Below are positions 31,630-39,046 of a DNA stretch of 39,046 nt, piece by piece. Numbering within the stretch: the first letter of the stretch is position 1; every line of letters starts with the position of its first letter. Below the pieces are notes generated by a model. The model was not told where the DNA came from and did not search any database. It saw nothing but the letters and a program-made list of their open reading frames with translations. Origin of the DNA: Candidatus Afararchaeum irisae (lineage in GTDB: Archaea; Halobacteriota; Halobacteria; Halobacteriales; Afararchaeaceae); assembly GCA_034190545.1 (NCBI GenBank), contig JAXIOF010000116.1:1-39046 (forward strand), in the 5' to 3' direction. A program made the position numbers and the translations under genes.

Positions 31630-34600
31630 TTGTTTCTTTACGGTGATAATATCTCCGACTCCTCCCCTTCTCACTCCCAGAAACAGACAGAAGACAGCCG
31701 TGTCGACGCCGACACAGACGTTGACGCCGACGCCGACGGTCAGATCGACGACGCCCACGTCCTCGAACTCCTAGAGCCCTCAGTAAGGGACTGGTGGGTC
31801 GACGAGTTCGGCGAGTACACAGATATCAACAACGGCTACTTCACACCGCCCCAGAAGGAAGCTGTCCCCCTGATACACGAGGGGGAGAACGCACTCATAG
31901 CGTCGCCGACGGGCAGCGGAAAATGTGTTACTCCCGATACCCCACTCTTAGTAGACGAAGACGGTGAGAGCCGGGTACTCAGAGCCTCGGATCTCCTCGA
32001 CAAGACCGAGACTAAGGTAGCCGACGTCGACCACGACGGTGAGCTACACACGAGTAGCATAAGCTCCTACTCTCTCACAGACGACGGCGAGATAGAGACG
32101 AAGGACGCACTCGTCTACTCCGAGACCTACTCGGGAGACGTATACCGGCTCAAGACCGTCTATGGAAGGGAGGTCGAGCTAACACCCGACCATCCTCTTC
32201 TCGTCGAGACCCGCGACGGCTCCGAGTGGAGACGAGCCGAGGAGGTCGATGAAGGGGACAGGATCGGTGTCCCGAGGCGTATAGATCTACCAGAGGAGAC
32301 ACAGACACCCCACCTCGAAACCGCCGTCCGAAAGCTCAGACAGAGATTCGAAGACGCCGTCACGTCTGACGAGTCGGAGAGTCTCAAAATACGTCTGCGG
32401 GAAGCCGATGGAGTCTCCGACTTATCTGAGAAGGATCTGAGACGTCTCCTGTGTCTCGCGCGCCTTACTATTACCGAGGCTGCCGAGACTCTCTCAGTGA
32501 GTCCTGCTACCGTACACAGACGTGTCACGTCACCTGAGAGCTTTGACGACGATGACCTGGGTCTTCTGAGACTGATAGAGGAGAGGTTCGAGCCTCTGGG
32601 TGAGACGGAGGTTGCCGTCGTGATGAACAACGGTGCTGTTTCGAGGTTCGAGTACCCCGAGACGGTAGACGCCGAGGTCGCGAGACTCGCTGCTTTCGTC
32701 CTCGCCGAGGGGTTCATAGGCGACTACGACAGGAGCGGCATGGTATCTGTCTCCCAGAGTAAGAGAACCGATCTTCTCGAAGAGGTAAGACGTACTGCGG
32801 AGGAGAGGTTCGGTGTCGTCTTCGAACTCAAGGAGGGTAGCTCTAAGGACTACGCAGTAAACGACTCGGCTTTCGCTGTCTTCTTCTCAGAGCTCCTAGA
32901 CATAGACACGGGAGAGGGAAGGGAAGTCGATCTACCCGACTGGATTCTCAACGCTCCGAGAGACGTCAAGAGGGCTTTCGTCTCGACCTTCCTCTCACTC
33001 GAAGCCGAGGTCAGAAACGACGAGGTACGTCTGACACAGGCTAACGAGATGAAGATAGAACAGATCAACTACCTCCTGATGTCGTTCGGGATACTCGCGT
33101 CACGCCGAACTGTCTCGAAACGCGCCACTAACTCCGGGATGGAGAAGAGGGAGTACACGACCTTAACCGTCAGACGGAAGCAGAGTCTCCGGCGTCTCGT
33201 CTCTGAGTTCGACATACGCCATCCCAACACAGCCTCAGCCGAGAGACACGCAGTAGGCGACGGCTCGGGATACATAACACAGAGAGGCTTGGACAAGCTG
33301 GATTCGGCTCTCGACTCTCCCCCCGACGGCACAGACCCCGACCTTGAGGAAACTGTGGGGGAGATGCGTGACTCGAACGTTGTCTGGCTCGAAGTCACGG
33401 AGAAGGAGACCGTCGACTACGACGGCGAGATAATCGATCTCAACGTCCCGGATCTCCACAACTTCGTCGGTGGTTCGGGAGGGATGTACCTACACAACAC
33501 TCTCGCCTCCTTTACATCGATCATAAACGAGCTATTCAGGAAGAGCAAGGAAGACGAACTCGAAAACTCGGTCTACTGTCTCTACGTCTCGCCCCTCAAG
33601 AGCCTCGCCAACGACATACATCGGAACCTCGAAGTTCCTCTTGAGGGCATAGACGAGGTCGCGCGTGAGAACGGACACGACCCCGCCGAGATACGCCACG
33701 CTATACGCCACGGAGACACGAGCGACTACGAGCGTCAGAAGATGCTCGACGAGACTCCCCATATCCTCAACACGACCCCAGAGACCCTCGGGATACTCCT
33801 CAACTCGCCCAAGTTCCGTGAGAAGCTCAGGACTGTCGAGTACGTCATAGTCGACGAGATACATTCGCTCGCCGACAACAAGCGGGGCGTCCATCTCTCT
33901 GTCTCTCTCGAACGTCTCGAAAACCTGTGTGAGACTTCACCGACACGTATAGGCTGTTCGGCGACAGTCGAGCCTCTCGAAGACATCGCCGACTTCCTCG
34001 TGGGATACGACGAGGCGGGAGGCGAACCGCGCGATTCGACCGTCGTCGACACACGTTTCGTACGTGACTTCGACATACAGCTCCGGTGTCCGACCGACGA
34101 CCTCATACACACACCCAACGACGAGATACAGGACGCCTTCTACCAACAGCTACACTCGATGGTACAGGATCACGACAACACTCTGATATTCACGAATACG
34201 CGGTCGGGCGCGGAGAGGGTTCTGCACAACCTACGTGACAGGTTCGACGTCTACGACGACTCGAACTCGGGCTGCCACCACGGCTCGGTCGGAAAGGAGG
34301 GGAGAAAACAGATCGAGGAGGATCTTAAGTCGGGCGACATCGACTTCGTGACCTCGTCTACGTCTCTCGAACTCGGCGTCGACATGCCCCATCTCGACTT
34401 AGTCGTTCAGGTCGGCTCGCCGAAGTCGGTAGCGGGTCTCCTTCAGCGCATAGGAAGGGCGGGACACTCCCTCGGAGAGACAGTCGAGGGACGTGTGATA
34501 GCACTCGACCGCGACGAACTCGTAGAGTGTGCGGTGATGCTCAAGAAGGCGGAGGAGGGCTTCGTCGACCGCGTCTTCGTTCCCGAGAAGCCACAGGACG

Positions 34601-35934
34601 TCCTCGCTCAGCACGTCTACGGAATGGCGATCAACTCAGTCCGCCCCGAGCGCGAGGTCGTCGAGACGGTAAGAAGGGCATACCCCTACCGCAACTACAA
34701 ACGTGACGACTGGGAGTCTCTGATGAGGTACCTCACTGCCGACTACGAGGGGATGGAAGACCGCTCGATATACGCCAAGGTCTGGAGGGACGAGAACGAT
34801 GACGGCACCACGGTGATAGGCAAACGCGGAAAGATGGCGCGTGTCATCTACATGACCAACATAGGCACTATACCCGACTCGTTCACGATCGACGTCTTCG
34901 TGAGAGGAACCGACGAGTGGGTCGGCGACCTCGACGAGGGGTACCTCGACAACCTCGACAAGGGCGACGTCTTCGTTCTGGGAGGACAGAACTACGAGTT
35001 CAAGTACCGCAGGGGATCGAAGGTCTACGTCGATCCCACGACTGCCTCGCCGACAGTCCCTTCGTGGTTCTCCGAGCGTCTTCCGCTGTCGTACGACCTC
35101 GGACGTGAGATACTCAGGTTCAAACGCCAGACTGTCGAACGCCTACACGACGAAGACGCTGACGCGCGCGACTGGCTCTCGTCGTACCCCATTGACCCGA
35201 ACTCGGTCGAGAGCATACTCCGTATATTCGACGAACAGCTACGTTACGCGAGCGAACTCAGCGTCTCGACCGACGAACGTTTCGTCGTCGAACAGGTCGT
35301 AGACACAGACGCCGGGAGACGTCATTACTACTTCCACTCGAACTACGGGAGGAAGTTCAACGACGGTCTCTCACGGATAGTCGCCCACGAGGCTTCACGC
35401 CGCATAGAGACCAACGTCAAGATCTCGGTCGCAGACAACGGCTTCGCTGTCTCGATGCCTATGAACCGGAAGATCGACGTCTACGACGTCATAGACTCCG
35501 TGAATCCCGACAACGCCGAAGAGATACTCAGGGACGCACTCGACGGAAGCGAGCTACTCAAACGGTACTTCCGTATAAACGCGACGCGTTCGCTGATGAT
35601 ACTCAAGAACTACAAGGGCAACACCAAGAGCGCTAAGAGACAGCAGGTCTCCTCCGACATGCTGATACATTACGCCGAGGATCTCGACGGTTTCGTCGTA
35701 TTAGAGGAGACCTACAGGGAGGTCACCGAGGACAAGCTCGACATAGACCACATACAGGACATACTCGGCGAGATACACGACGGCGACGTGGATGTCGTCG
35801 GAATCGAGCCCGAGAGTCCGACGCCGATGGCTTTCGGAATCGCGTCACTCGCTGCGAGCGACGTCGTCCTCGCCGAGGACAAGTCGAAGGTCTTAGAGGA
35901 GTTCCACGACAGGGTGATGGAGGAGATCGACTAG
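31630..35934 (+). CDS. lhr: Lhr-like ATP-dependent helicase interrupted by an intein
   Basis: Superfamily-2 helicase of the Lhr/Ski2 type, acting in DNA repair and recombination. The 1434-aa precursor consists of an acidic N-terminal tail, the helicase N-part to SPTGSGK (residue 98), a 525-aa intein, and the rest starting TLASFTSIINELF. After splicing a 909-aa enzyme results, normal for Lhr core proteins. Motifs: Walker A split by the intein, DEIHSLADNKRG (motif II), SATVEP (motif III), TNTRSGAERVLHNL, and TSSTSLELGVD...QRIGRAGHS (motifs V-VI). The start is uncertain: TTG at 31630 is the longest option and homology only begins near residue 42. The end overlaps thrB by four bases tail to tail. 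Confidence 0.88.
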   Translation: MFLYGDNISDSSPSHSQKQTEDSRVDADTDVDADADGQIDDAHVLELLEPSVRDWWVDEFGEYTDINNGYFTPPQKEAVPLIHEGENALIASPTGSGKCVTPDTPLLVDEDGESRVLRASDLLDKTETKVADVDHDGELHTSSISSYSLTDDGEIETKDALVYSETYSGDVYRLKTVYGREVELTPDHPLLVETRDGSEWRRAEEVDEGDRIGVPRRIDLPEETQTPHLETAVRKLRQRFEDAVTSDESESLKIRLREADGVSDLSEKDLRRLLCLARLTITEAAETLSVSPATVHRRVTSPESFDDDDLGLLRLIEERFEPLGETEVAVVMNNGAVSRFEYPETVDAEVARLAAFVLAEGFIGDYDRSGMVSVSQSKRTDLLEEVRRTAEERFGVVFELKEGSSKDYAVNDSAFAVFFSELLDIDTGEGREVDLPDWILNAPRDVKRAFVSTFLSLEAEVRNDEVRLTQANEMKIEQINYLLMSFGILASRRTVSKRATNSGMEKREYTTLTVRRKQSLRRLVSEFDIRHPNTASAERHAVGDGSGYITQRGLDKLDSALDSPPDGTDPDLEETVGEMRDSNVVWLEVTEKETVDYDGEIIDLNVPDLHNFVGGSGGMYLHNTLASFTSIINELFRKSKEDELENSVYCLYVSPLKSLANDIHRNLEVPLEGIDEVARENGHDPAEIRHAIRHGDTSDYERQKMLDETPHILNTTPETLGILLNSPKFREKLRTVEYVIVDEIHSLADNKRGVHLSVSLERLENLCETSPTRIGCSATVEPLEDIADFLVGYDEAGGEPRDSTVVDTRFVRDFDIQLRCPTDDLIHTPNDEIQDAFYQQLHSMVQDHDNTLIFTNTRSGAERVLHNLRDRFDVYDDSNSGCHHGSVGKEGRKQIEEDLKSGDIDFVTSSTSLELGVDMPHLDLVVQVGSPKSVAGLLQRIGRAGHSLGETVEGRVIALDRDELVECAVMLKKAEEGFVDRVFVPEKPQDVLAQHVYGMAINSVRPEREVVETVRRAYPYRNYKRDDWESLMRYLTADYEGMEDRSIYAKVWRDENDDGTTVIGKRGKMARVIYMTNIGTIPDSFTIDVFVRGTDEWVGDLDEGYLDNLDKGDVFVLGGQNYEFKYRRGSKVYVDPTTASPTVPSWFSERLPLSYDLGREILRFKRQTVERLHDEDADARDWLSSYPIDPNSVESILRIFDEQLRYASELSVSTDERFVVEQVVDTDAGRRHYYFHSNYGRKFNDGLSRIVAHEASRRIETNVKISVADNGFAVSMPMNRKIDVYDVIDSVNPDNAEEILRDALDGSELLKRYFRINATRSLMILKNYKGNTKSAKRQQVSSDMLIHYAEDLDGFVVLEETYREVTEDKLDIDHIQDILGEIHDGDVDVVGIEPESPTPMAFGIASLAASDVVLAEDKSKVLEEFHDRVMEEID
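31924..33498 (+). other. Intein in the helicase Walker A motif
   Basis: 525 residues between lysine 98 and threonine 624 of the precursor. Splicing residues are all there: Cys at the first position (CVTPDTPLLV), block B ELTPDHPLLV with its TxxH, a C-terminal block ending HNFVGGSGGMYLHN with penultimate His and final Asn, and Thr as the following residue. A LAGLIDADG-type endonuclease core follows as LAAFVLAEGFIGD (about residues 352-367) and a divergent second motif AFVSTFLSLEAEV (about 448-460) that lacks the usual glycine. Between the splicing half and the endonuclease lies a predicted helix-turn-helix (about residues 266-305, LTITEAAETLSVSPATVHRRV). Confidence 0.92.
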
Positions 35935-36830
35935 CTGCGTTTGAGTACCTGAACCCCCTCTCCGACACGTGCCTGGTACGCGCGTGACTCGACACCCTCC
36001 TCCCAGAACCCCTCGACGAAAGCCTCCGCTACGTCTGACTTGACGTCCTTGTCACAGACCCCGAGAAGAGACGGTCCTGCCCCGCTTATGGTCACCGCCT
36101 CCGCGCCCGCCTTCATCGCCTTCTGGCTCGCGGCGTCGTATCCGTCTATCAGAGGCGACCTCGCGTCTTCGACCACGGGGTCACACATCCCGCTCGCTAT
36201 AAGCCGTATGTCGTCCTCTAAGACGCCTGCGACTACCTTCGACGCGTTCGCTACAGTCTTGGATCTCTCTCTGAGAGACACAGAAGACGGAAGCGCGTCG
36301 CGCGCGTCCCTCGTACTCACGACGACCTCGGGGACTGCTACGACACAGTGGAAATCCGTCTCGAACGACTGAGTTCCGTTGTCGGGGTCTGAGACCGAGA
36401 AGCCGCCCTTTATACACGGAGCGACGTTGTCCTTATGCGCCTCGCCGCTCACGACCTTCTCGCCCTGTGCCGCCGCCTCGATAAGCTCGTCGTCGGAGAG
36501 GTCGAGACCGTAGAGGTCGTCGAGTGCGACAGCGACCCCCGCCGCCGACGCCGCGCTCGACCCGAGACCGCTGCTCGGACGTACACCCTTGTCGATCTCT
36601 ATACGTGCCGAGACCCCAAGCTGTCTTGCGACCTCACCTGCTGTGTTCTTCTTGGGGTCCTCGGGTATGAAGCTCGATCCCGCGCCTCTGACCTCTATGC
36701 TCGTCTCGTCCGCCTTCTCGACCCGGAGTATGTCGGCGGGCTTGTCGAGTGCGATACCGAAGACATCGAAGCCGCTTCCCAGATTTGCCGAGGTAGCGGG
36801 AGCACGGACTTCTACCATAGACGTAGACAT
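35931..36830 (-). CDS. thrB: Homoserine kinase
   Basis: GHMP-family kinase phosphorylating homoserine in threonine synthesis. The 299-aa product has the substrate motif PATSANLGSGFDVFG (about residues 11-25), the ATP loop PSSGLGSSAASA (about 85-96) and the C-terminal ITISGAGPSLLG-like motif TISGAGPSLLG. ATG at 36830 is used; MVEV at 36818 is a possible alternative. The promoter region is shared with the divergent zinc-ribbon gene. Confidence 0.95.
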   Translation of the reverse strand: MSTSMVEVRAPATSANLGSGFDVFGIALDKPADILRVEKADETSIEVRGAGSSFIPEDPKKNTAGEVARQLGVSARIEIDKGVRPSSGLGSSAASAAGVAVALDDLYGLDLSDDELIEAAAQGEKVVSGEAHKDNVAPCIKGGFSVSDPDNGTQSFETDFHCVVAVPEVVVSTRDARDALPSSVSLRERSKTVANASKVVAGVLEDDIRLIASGMCDPVVEDARSPLIDGYDAASQKAMKAGAEAVTISGAGPSLLGVCDKDVKSDVAEAFVEGFWEEGVESRAYQARVGEGVQVLKRS

Positions 36831-36852
36831 GGTCTTGGGTTAGAGGGGACAA

Positions 36853-36867
36853 CGAAAACCGTTTTCG
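36853..36867. promoter_or_regulatory. Palindrome CGAAAAC-C-GTTTTCG at a divergent promoter
   Basis: A perfect seven-base-arm palindrome lies exactly midway between the thrB start (36830) and the zinc-ribbon start (36891), 23-38 bases from each, where the TATA element of either leaderless transcript would be. It may serve both promoters. Confidence 0.5.
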
Positions 36868-36890
36868 AGTTAGAGTCACAAGACGCGTAT

Positions 36891-37061
36891 ATGCCAGCAA
36901 CCCTAGAGGTGAGATGTGAGAACGACGACTGTGAACTCGACATGTTCGAGCTCCATTATACCTACGGCATGCCCGACGAGACCGGTGTCGACGACTTCAC
37001 GTGTCCCTACTGTCTCGAAAAGGAGGATCTCACTCGGGTAGAGATAGAGACAGAGACGTAG
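36891..37061 (+). CDS. 56-aa zinc-ribbon protein (DUF7559-like)
   Basis: Small protein starting MPATLEVRCENDDCELDMF and containing a second pair CPYC; the two cysteine pairs should hold one zinc. The sequence pattern (LEVRC..DDCELDMFELHYTY) looks like a conserved haloarchaeal family of unknown role. A frame open far upstream exists but is antisense to thrB, so the ATG at 36891 is the start. The last 32 bases overlap the 3' end of the redoxin gene on the other strand. Confidence 0.82.
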   Translation: MPATLEVRCENDDCELDMFELHYTYGMPDETGVDDFTCPYCLEKEDLTRVEIETET

Positions 37062-37557
37062 ACTCCTCCACCTCGTCGTAGTCGGGGAACTCGGGCCACT
37101 CCGACGCGACCCAGGCGTGCTCGACAGTCATCTCGTCGTCTAAGACGAAGACGGCTGGACGTGGCTCTTCTACTCCTTCCATTCCGTCGAGGTCGTGTAC
37201 GACGCCGTACTCCTCTGCGATCTCGTTCGAAGGGTCGGAGAAGAGACGCGCGTCGAGGTCGTTGTCGTCTATGAACTTTATGTGCTCGTACGGCGTTGAG
37301 ATCGAGACACCGACGACCTCGGCTTCGTCTGCCCAGCCTCTCTCTTGGATCTCGTTCCAGATGTATATAGCGGGGAACGAGCCGTCCATCGGATGGAAGA
37401 CAACCACGACGCCGTCGTCGGACTCCTCGACGACCTCCGACAAAGAGGTGTCCTCCCAGTACTCGTCGTTGACGAGAGGACGCGTGAAGTCGGGCGCAGT
37501 CTCTCCTTCTTCTATCCTGTCGGTCTCGGGGAGTTCGACCACGTCGAAGTCAAGCAT
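37030..37557 (-). CDS. Redoxin-domain protein without cysteines
   Basis: The 175-aa product has the AhpC/TSA thioredoxin-like fold (ETAPDFTRPLV, VVVVFHPMDGSF, VVGVSISTPYEH, RPAVFVLD). At the position where peroxiredoxins carry the peroxidatic cysteine (after VFHPMDGSF) the sequence reads PAIYIWNE, and no cysteine occurs anywhere in the protein, so it cannot be a classical peroxidase. A start at 37566 would add three residues; MLDFDVVELPE at 37557 looks like the natural beginning. It was presumably co-transcribed with the glutaredoxin-like gene upstream, now damaged. Confidence 0.8.
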   Translation of the reverse strand: MLDFDVVELPETDRIEEGETAPDFTRPLVNDEYWEDTSLSEVVEESDDGVVVVFHPMDGSFPAIYIWNEIQERGWADEAEVVGVSISTPYEHIKFIDDNDLDARLFSDPSNEIAEEYGVVHDLDGMEGVEEPRPAVFVLDDEMTVEHAWVASEWPEFPDYDEVEESTSLSLSLPE

Positions 37558-37762
37558 TTGTCTCACCTCCGTACCTGTCGTCGAGGTACTGTACTATGTT
37601 GTCGCTCTCGGCTATCACGACTCCCGAATCCGCCTCGACGAGCACGGGGATGAGACGCGTGTTGGCGACTCTCTTAACGACGTTTCTGTAGCTGTGCATG
37701 GGTCTCACGAAACGTGAGTCGTAGTCGACGCCGTACTCGTTGAGCTTTCTCACAGGCGGTAC
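37550..37762 (-). pseudogene. Glutaredoxin/GST-N-like gene, 5' part destroyed
   Basis: From VRKLNEYGVDYDSRF (starting at 37753) to the stop at 37550 the sequence is a good thioredoxin-fold glutaredoxin/glutathione-transferase N domain (LIPVLVEADSGVVIAESDNIVQYLDD). The usual start, first strand and CPxC active site are missing: immediately upstream another frame carries a possible remnant ASYRL, so a short deletion with frame change removed the active site, and beyond that the DNA is hairpin-bearing mobile-element sequence. The open frame extends to 37873 but that part is translated hairpin DNA. It is next to the redoxin gene. Confidence 0.65.
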
Positions 37763-37781
37763 GAGGCGGATGCCCCCGTCC

Positions 37782-37798
37782 CGAATTCTTCGAATTCG
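37782..37798. repeat. Mini-hairpin, 7-bp arms, 3-base loop
   Basis: CGAATTC-TTC-GAATTCG, upstream of the second tnpB and next to the broken glutaredoxin-like gene. Confidence 0.75.
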
Positions 37799-37804
37799 TG
37801 TGCG

Positions 37805-37823
37805 CGCAAATCGAAGATTTGCG
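37805..37823. repeat. Mini-hairpin, 8-bp arms, 3-base loop
   Basis: CGCAAATC-GAA-GATTTGCG. Followed by AACGACC; on the minus strand it reads GTTCGCAAATC-NNN-GATTTGCG, matching the pattern of the copies at the first tnpB stop and at 18949-18969. Confidence 0.8.
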
Positions 37824-37935
37824 AACGACCCTTGAGGTCGGGGAGGAAGCCGACACCTGATGCCACAAACCACGCTACGATGGCAGGCCGACTCCCAGAC
37901 ATATAAGTAACACCAGCCATATATGTGAAACCACA

Positions 37936-39046
37936 GTAGAATACCGTCGCACCGCCGTCATCAAACTCGACACACCCGAAGGAGCCGACGCTTCCCTTCG
38001 AGAGACGGTCGAGCAGTTCAAACACTGCGCCAACACCGCGAGCGACTGGTGCTGGCACGGAGACGACGGATACCATGTCACTTCGAAAGCCAAAGCCGAA
38101 GACGCGCTTTACGACGACTTGCGCGACGAAACCGACCTCACCGCGAACCTCGTCCAGAAAGGGATTCGCAGGGCAGTCGAAGCCGTCAAAAGCGGAGTCT
38201 CTCGTCTCGAACGTGGCGAGAACACGTCGCAACCGTACTTTTCTGCCGATAGCGCGGTCTATGACAAGCGGAGTGCGACGTTCCACCGCGACCACGTTTC
38301 TCTTTCGACCGTAGACGGGCGCGTCGAGTGCGACTACATTCTCCCTGACAACTCGGAGAAACCTCCGACGAAGTACGTCTCCGACGAGGATTTCGAGTTT
38401 CGAATGGCGAACTTGCAGTACCGTGACGGTGACTGGTATCTCCACGCCTCAATGCGAAAAGTCGAAGCAGACGACGAAGCGTCTGAATCCGAGTCCAAGC
38501 ACAGAACAGTCCTTGGTGTGGATTTGGGCGTCAACAACCTCGCCGTTGCTTCGACTGGACGGTTCTGGTCGGCAGACGAGTTCAATCACTGGCGACGAGA
38601 GTACGAGAAGCGTCGGGCCTCGCTCCAGCAGTGTGGCTCGCGTCACGCCCACGAAAACATCGAGAGCGTCGGGCAGAAAGAGTACGGGCGGTTCGAGATA
38701 TACCTGCACACGGTGGCGAACGAACTTATCGAGGAGGCGGTCGATAACAACTGTTCGCACATCGTATTCGAGGATTTGACCCACATTCGGGAGAACATCC
38801 CTGAGGCGTCGTGGCAACACGACTGGGCGTTCCGCCGCCTCTACGAGTACGTCGAATACAAAGCCAAAGAACACGGCGTCGAAGCCGTCCAAGTTGACCC
38901 GCGAAATACGTCGAAGCGTTGCTCGACGTGTGGGTTTACCCACGACGATAACCGGAACGGGGAGTCGTTCGATTGTCGGCAGTGTGGGTACGAGAACCAC
39001 GCCGACTACAACGCTTCCAAGAACATCGGTTTGCAGTATCTCCGTC
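37936..39046 (+). pseudogene. tnpB: Second TnpB, no start codon, runs off the window
   Basis: An open frame without stop from 37861 to the window end encodes a second IS1341-type TnpB of another branch: VEYRRTAVIKLD at the N terminus, RuvC acids in GVDLGVNN, FEDLTHI and HADYNASKN, and zinc finger CSTCGFTH...CRQCG. The catalytic residues are intact. However, no ATG, GTG or TTG occurs in frame near the 5' end; the ATG at 37923 is one base out of register and meets TGA at once, so an extra base seems to have destroyed the start. A TATA-like ACATATAAGTAA precedes it by about 20 bases. Codon use (ATC, CGC, TTG) is unlike the native genes. Only about the last tenth is missing. Confidence 0.82.

Noticed and set aside
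31603-31758. N-terminal extension of the nucleosidase (start at 31758)
   Set aside because: The extra 52 residues are antisense to the helicase N terminus and lack family similarity; the fold starts at MADRLVCVAM.
36435-37061. 208-aa open frame on the plus strand ending in the zinc-ribbon protein
   Set aside because: Its first 150 residues are antisense to homoserine kinase; only the part from the ATG at 36891 is a gene.
37750-38445. 231-aa open frame on the minus strand
   Set aside because: It is antisense to the second TnpB, whose RuvC and zinc-finger motifs are unmistakable on the plus strand; the rest is translated hairpin DNA.

Overview
The window reads as chromosome of a halophilic euryarchaeon, most likely a member of Halobacteria. 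The proteins are strongly acidic, promoters are archaeal (AT-rich boxes about 25-30 bases before start codons, implying many leaderless transcripts), and several small proteins look like haloarchaeal families (55-aa DUF5786-type, 59-aa and 56-aa zinc ribbons, FxLYD lipoprotein, HTH-kinase Rio2, NreA, Lhr-like helicase). Native genes use ATA and AGA/AGG heavily, unusual for a high-GC haloarchaeon and useful for spotting imported genes. The species cannot be named from sequence alone.

Layout. 1-8239 (minus strand): deoxyhypusine synthase, then the amino-group-carrier (LysW) arginine/lysine operon read as lysM-lysW-lysX-lysY-lysZ-lysJ-lysK, carbamate kinase and a Tat lipoprotein. 8399-11556 (plus): Rio2 kinase, a 589-base gap with repeats and decayed hairpins, a DUF5786 protein and a ribbon-helix-helix/XerC-like recombinase pair with repeated palindromes. 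11578-17005: small membrane protein, ADP-forming acyl-CoA synthetase, a broken histidine kinase, a rhodanese and an archaetidylserine decarboxylase. 17040-19000: an IS1341-type (TnpB-only) element, a 47-aa AbrB-like protein and an array of perfect mini-hairpins with three-base loops. 19039-22769: an ABC exporter operon including a permease fused to a PrsW-like protease domain. 22811-26526: zinc ribbon, ACT protein, argininosuccinate synthase and a compositionally foreign amino acid permease. 26601-27602: a VapBC-like islet bracketed by a 37-bp direct repeat that duplicates the end of the next gene. 28291-37566: phosphodiesterase, riboflavin synthase, VOC protein, NreA, nucleosidase, an intein-bearing Lhr-like helicase, homoserine kinase, zinc ribbon and a cysteine-free redoxin. 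37550-39046: a damaged glutaredoxin-like gene next to more mini-hairpins and a second TnpB that runs off the window.

How the parts work together. The LysW operon makes ornithine and/or lysine on a carrier protein; argG serves the arginine branch, but no argF or argH is visible. ArcC and deoxyhypusine synthase are metabolically adjacent (carbamoyl phosphate; arginine-derived polyamines). The mobile fraction is concentrated at 9.3-11.6, 17.0-19.0, 26.6-27.6 and 37.5-39.0 kb. The most striking signal is the mini-hairpin family: at least 14 short inverted repeats, mostly with exactly three-base loops, whose arms differ from copy to copy while pairing stays almost perfect. They occur in TnpB-flanking DNA and apparently inside the tnpB coding sequence. 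The second strongest is the direct-repeat-bounded toxin-antitoxin islet.
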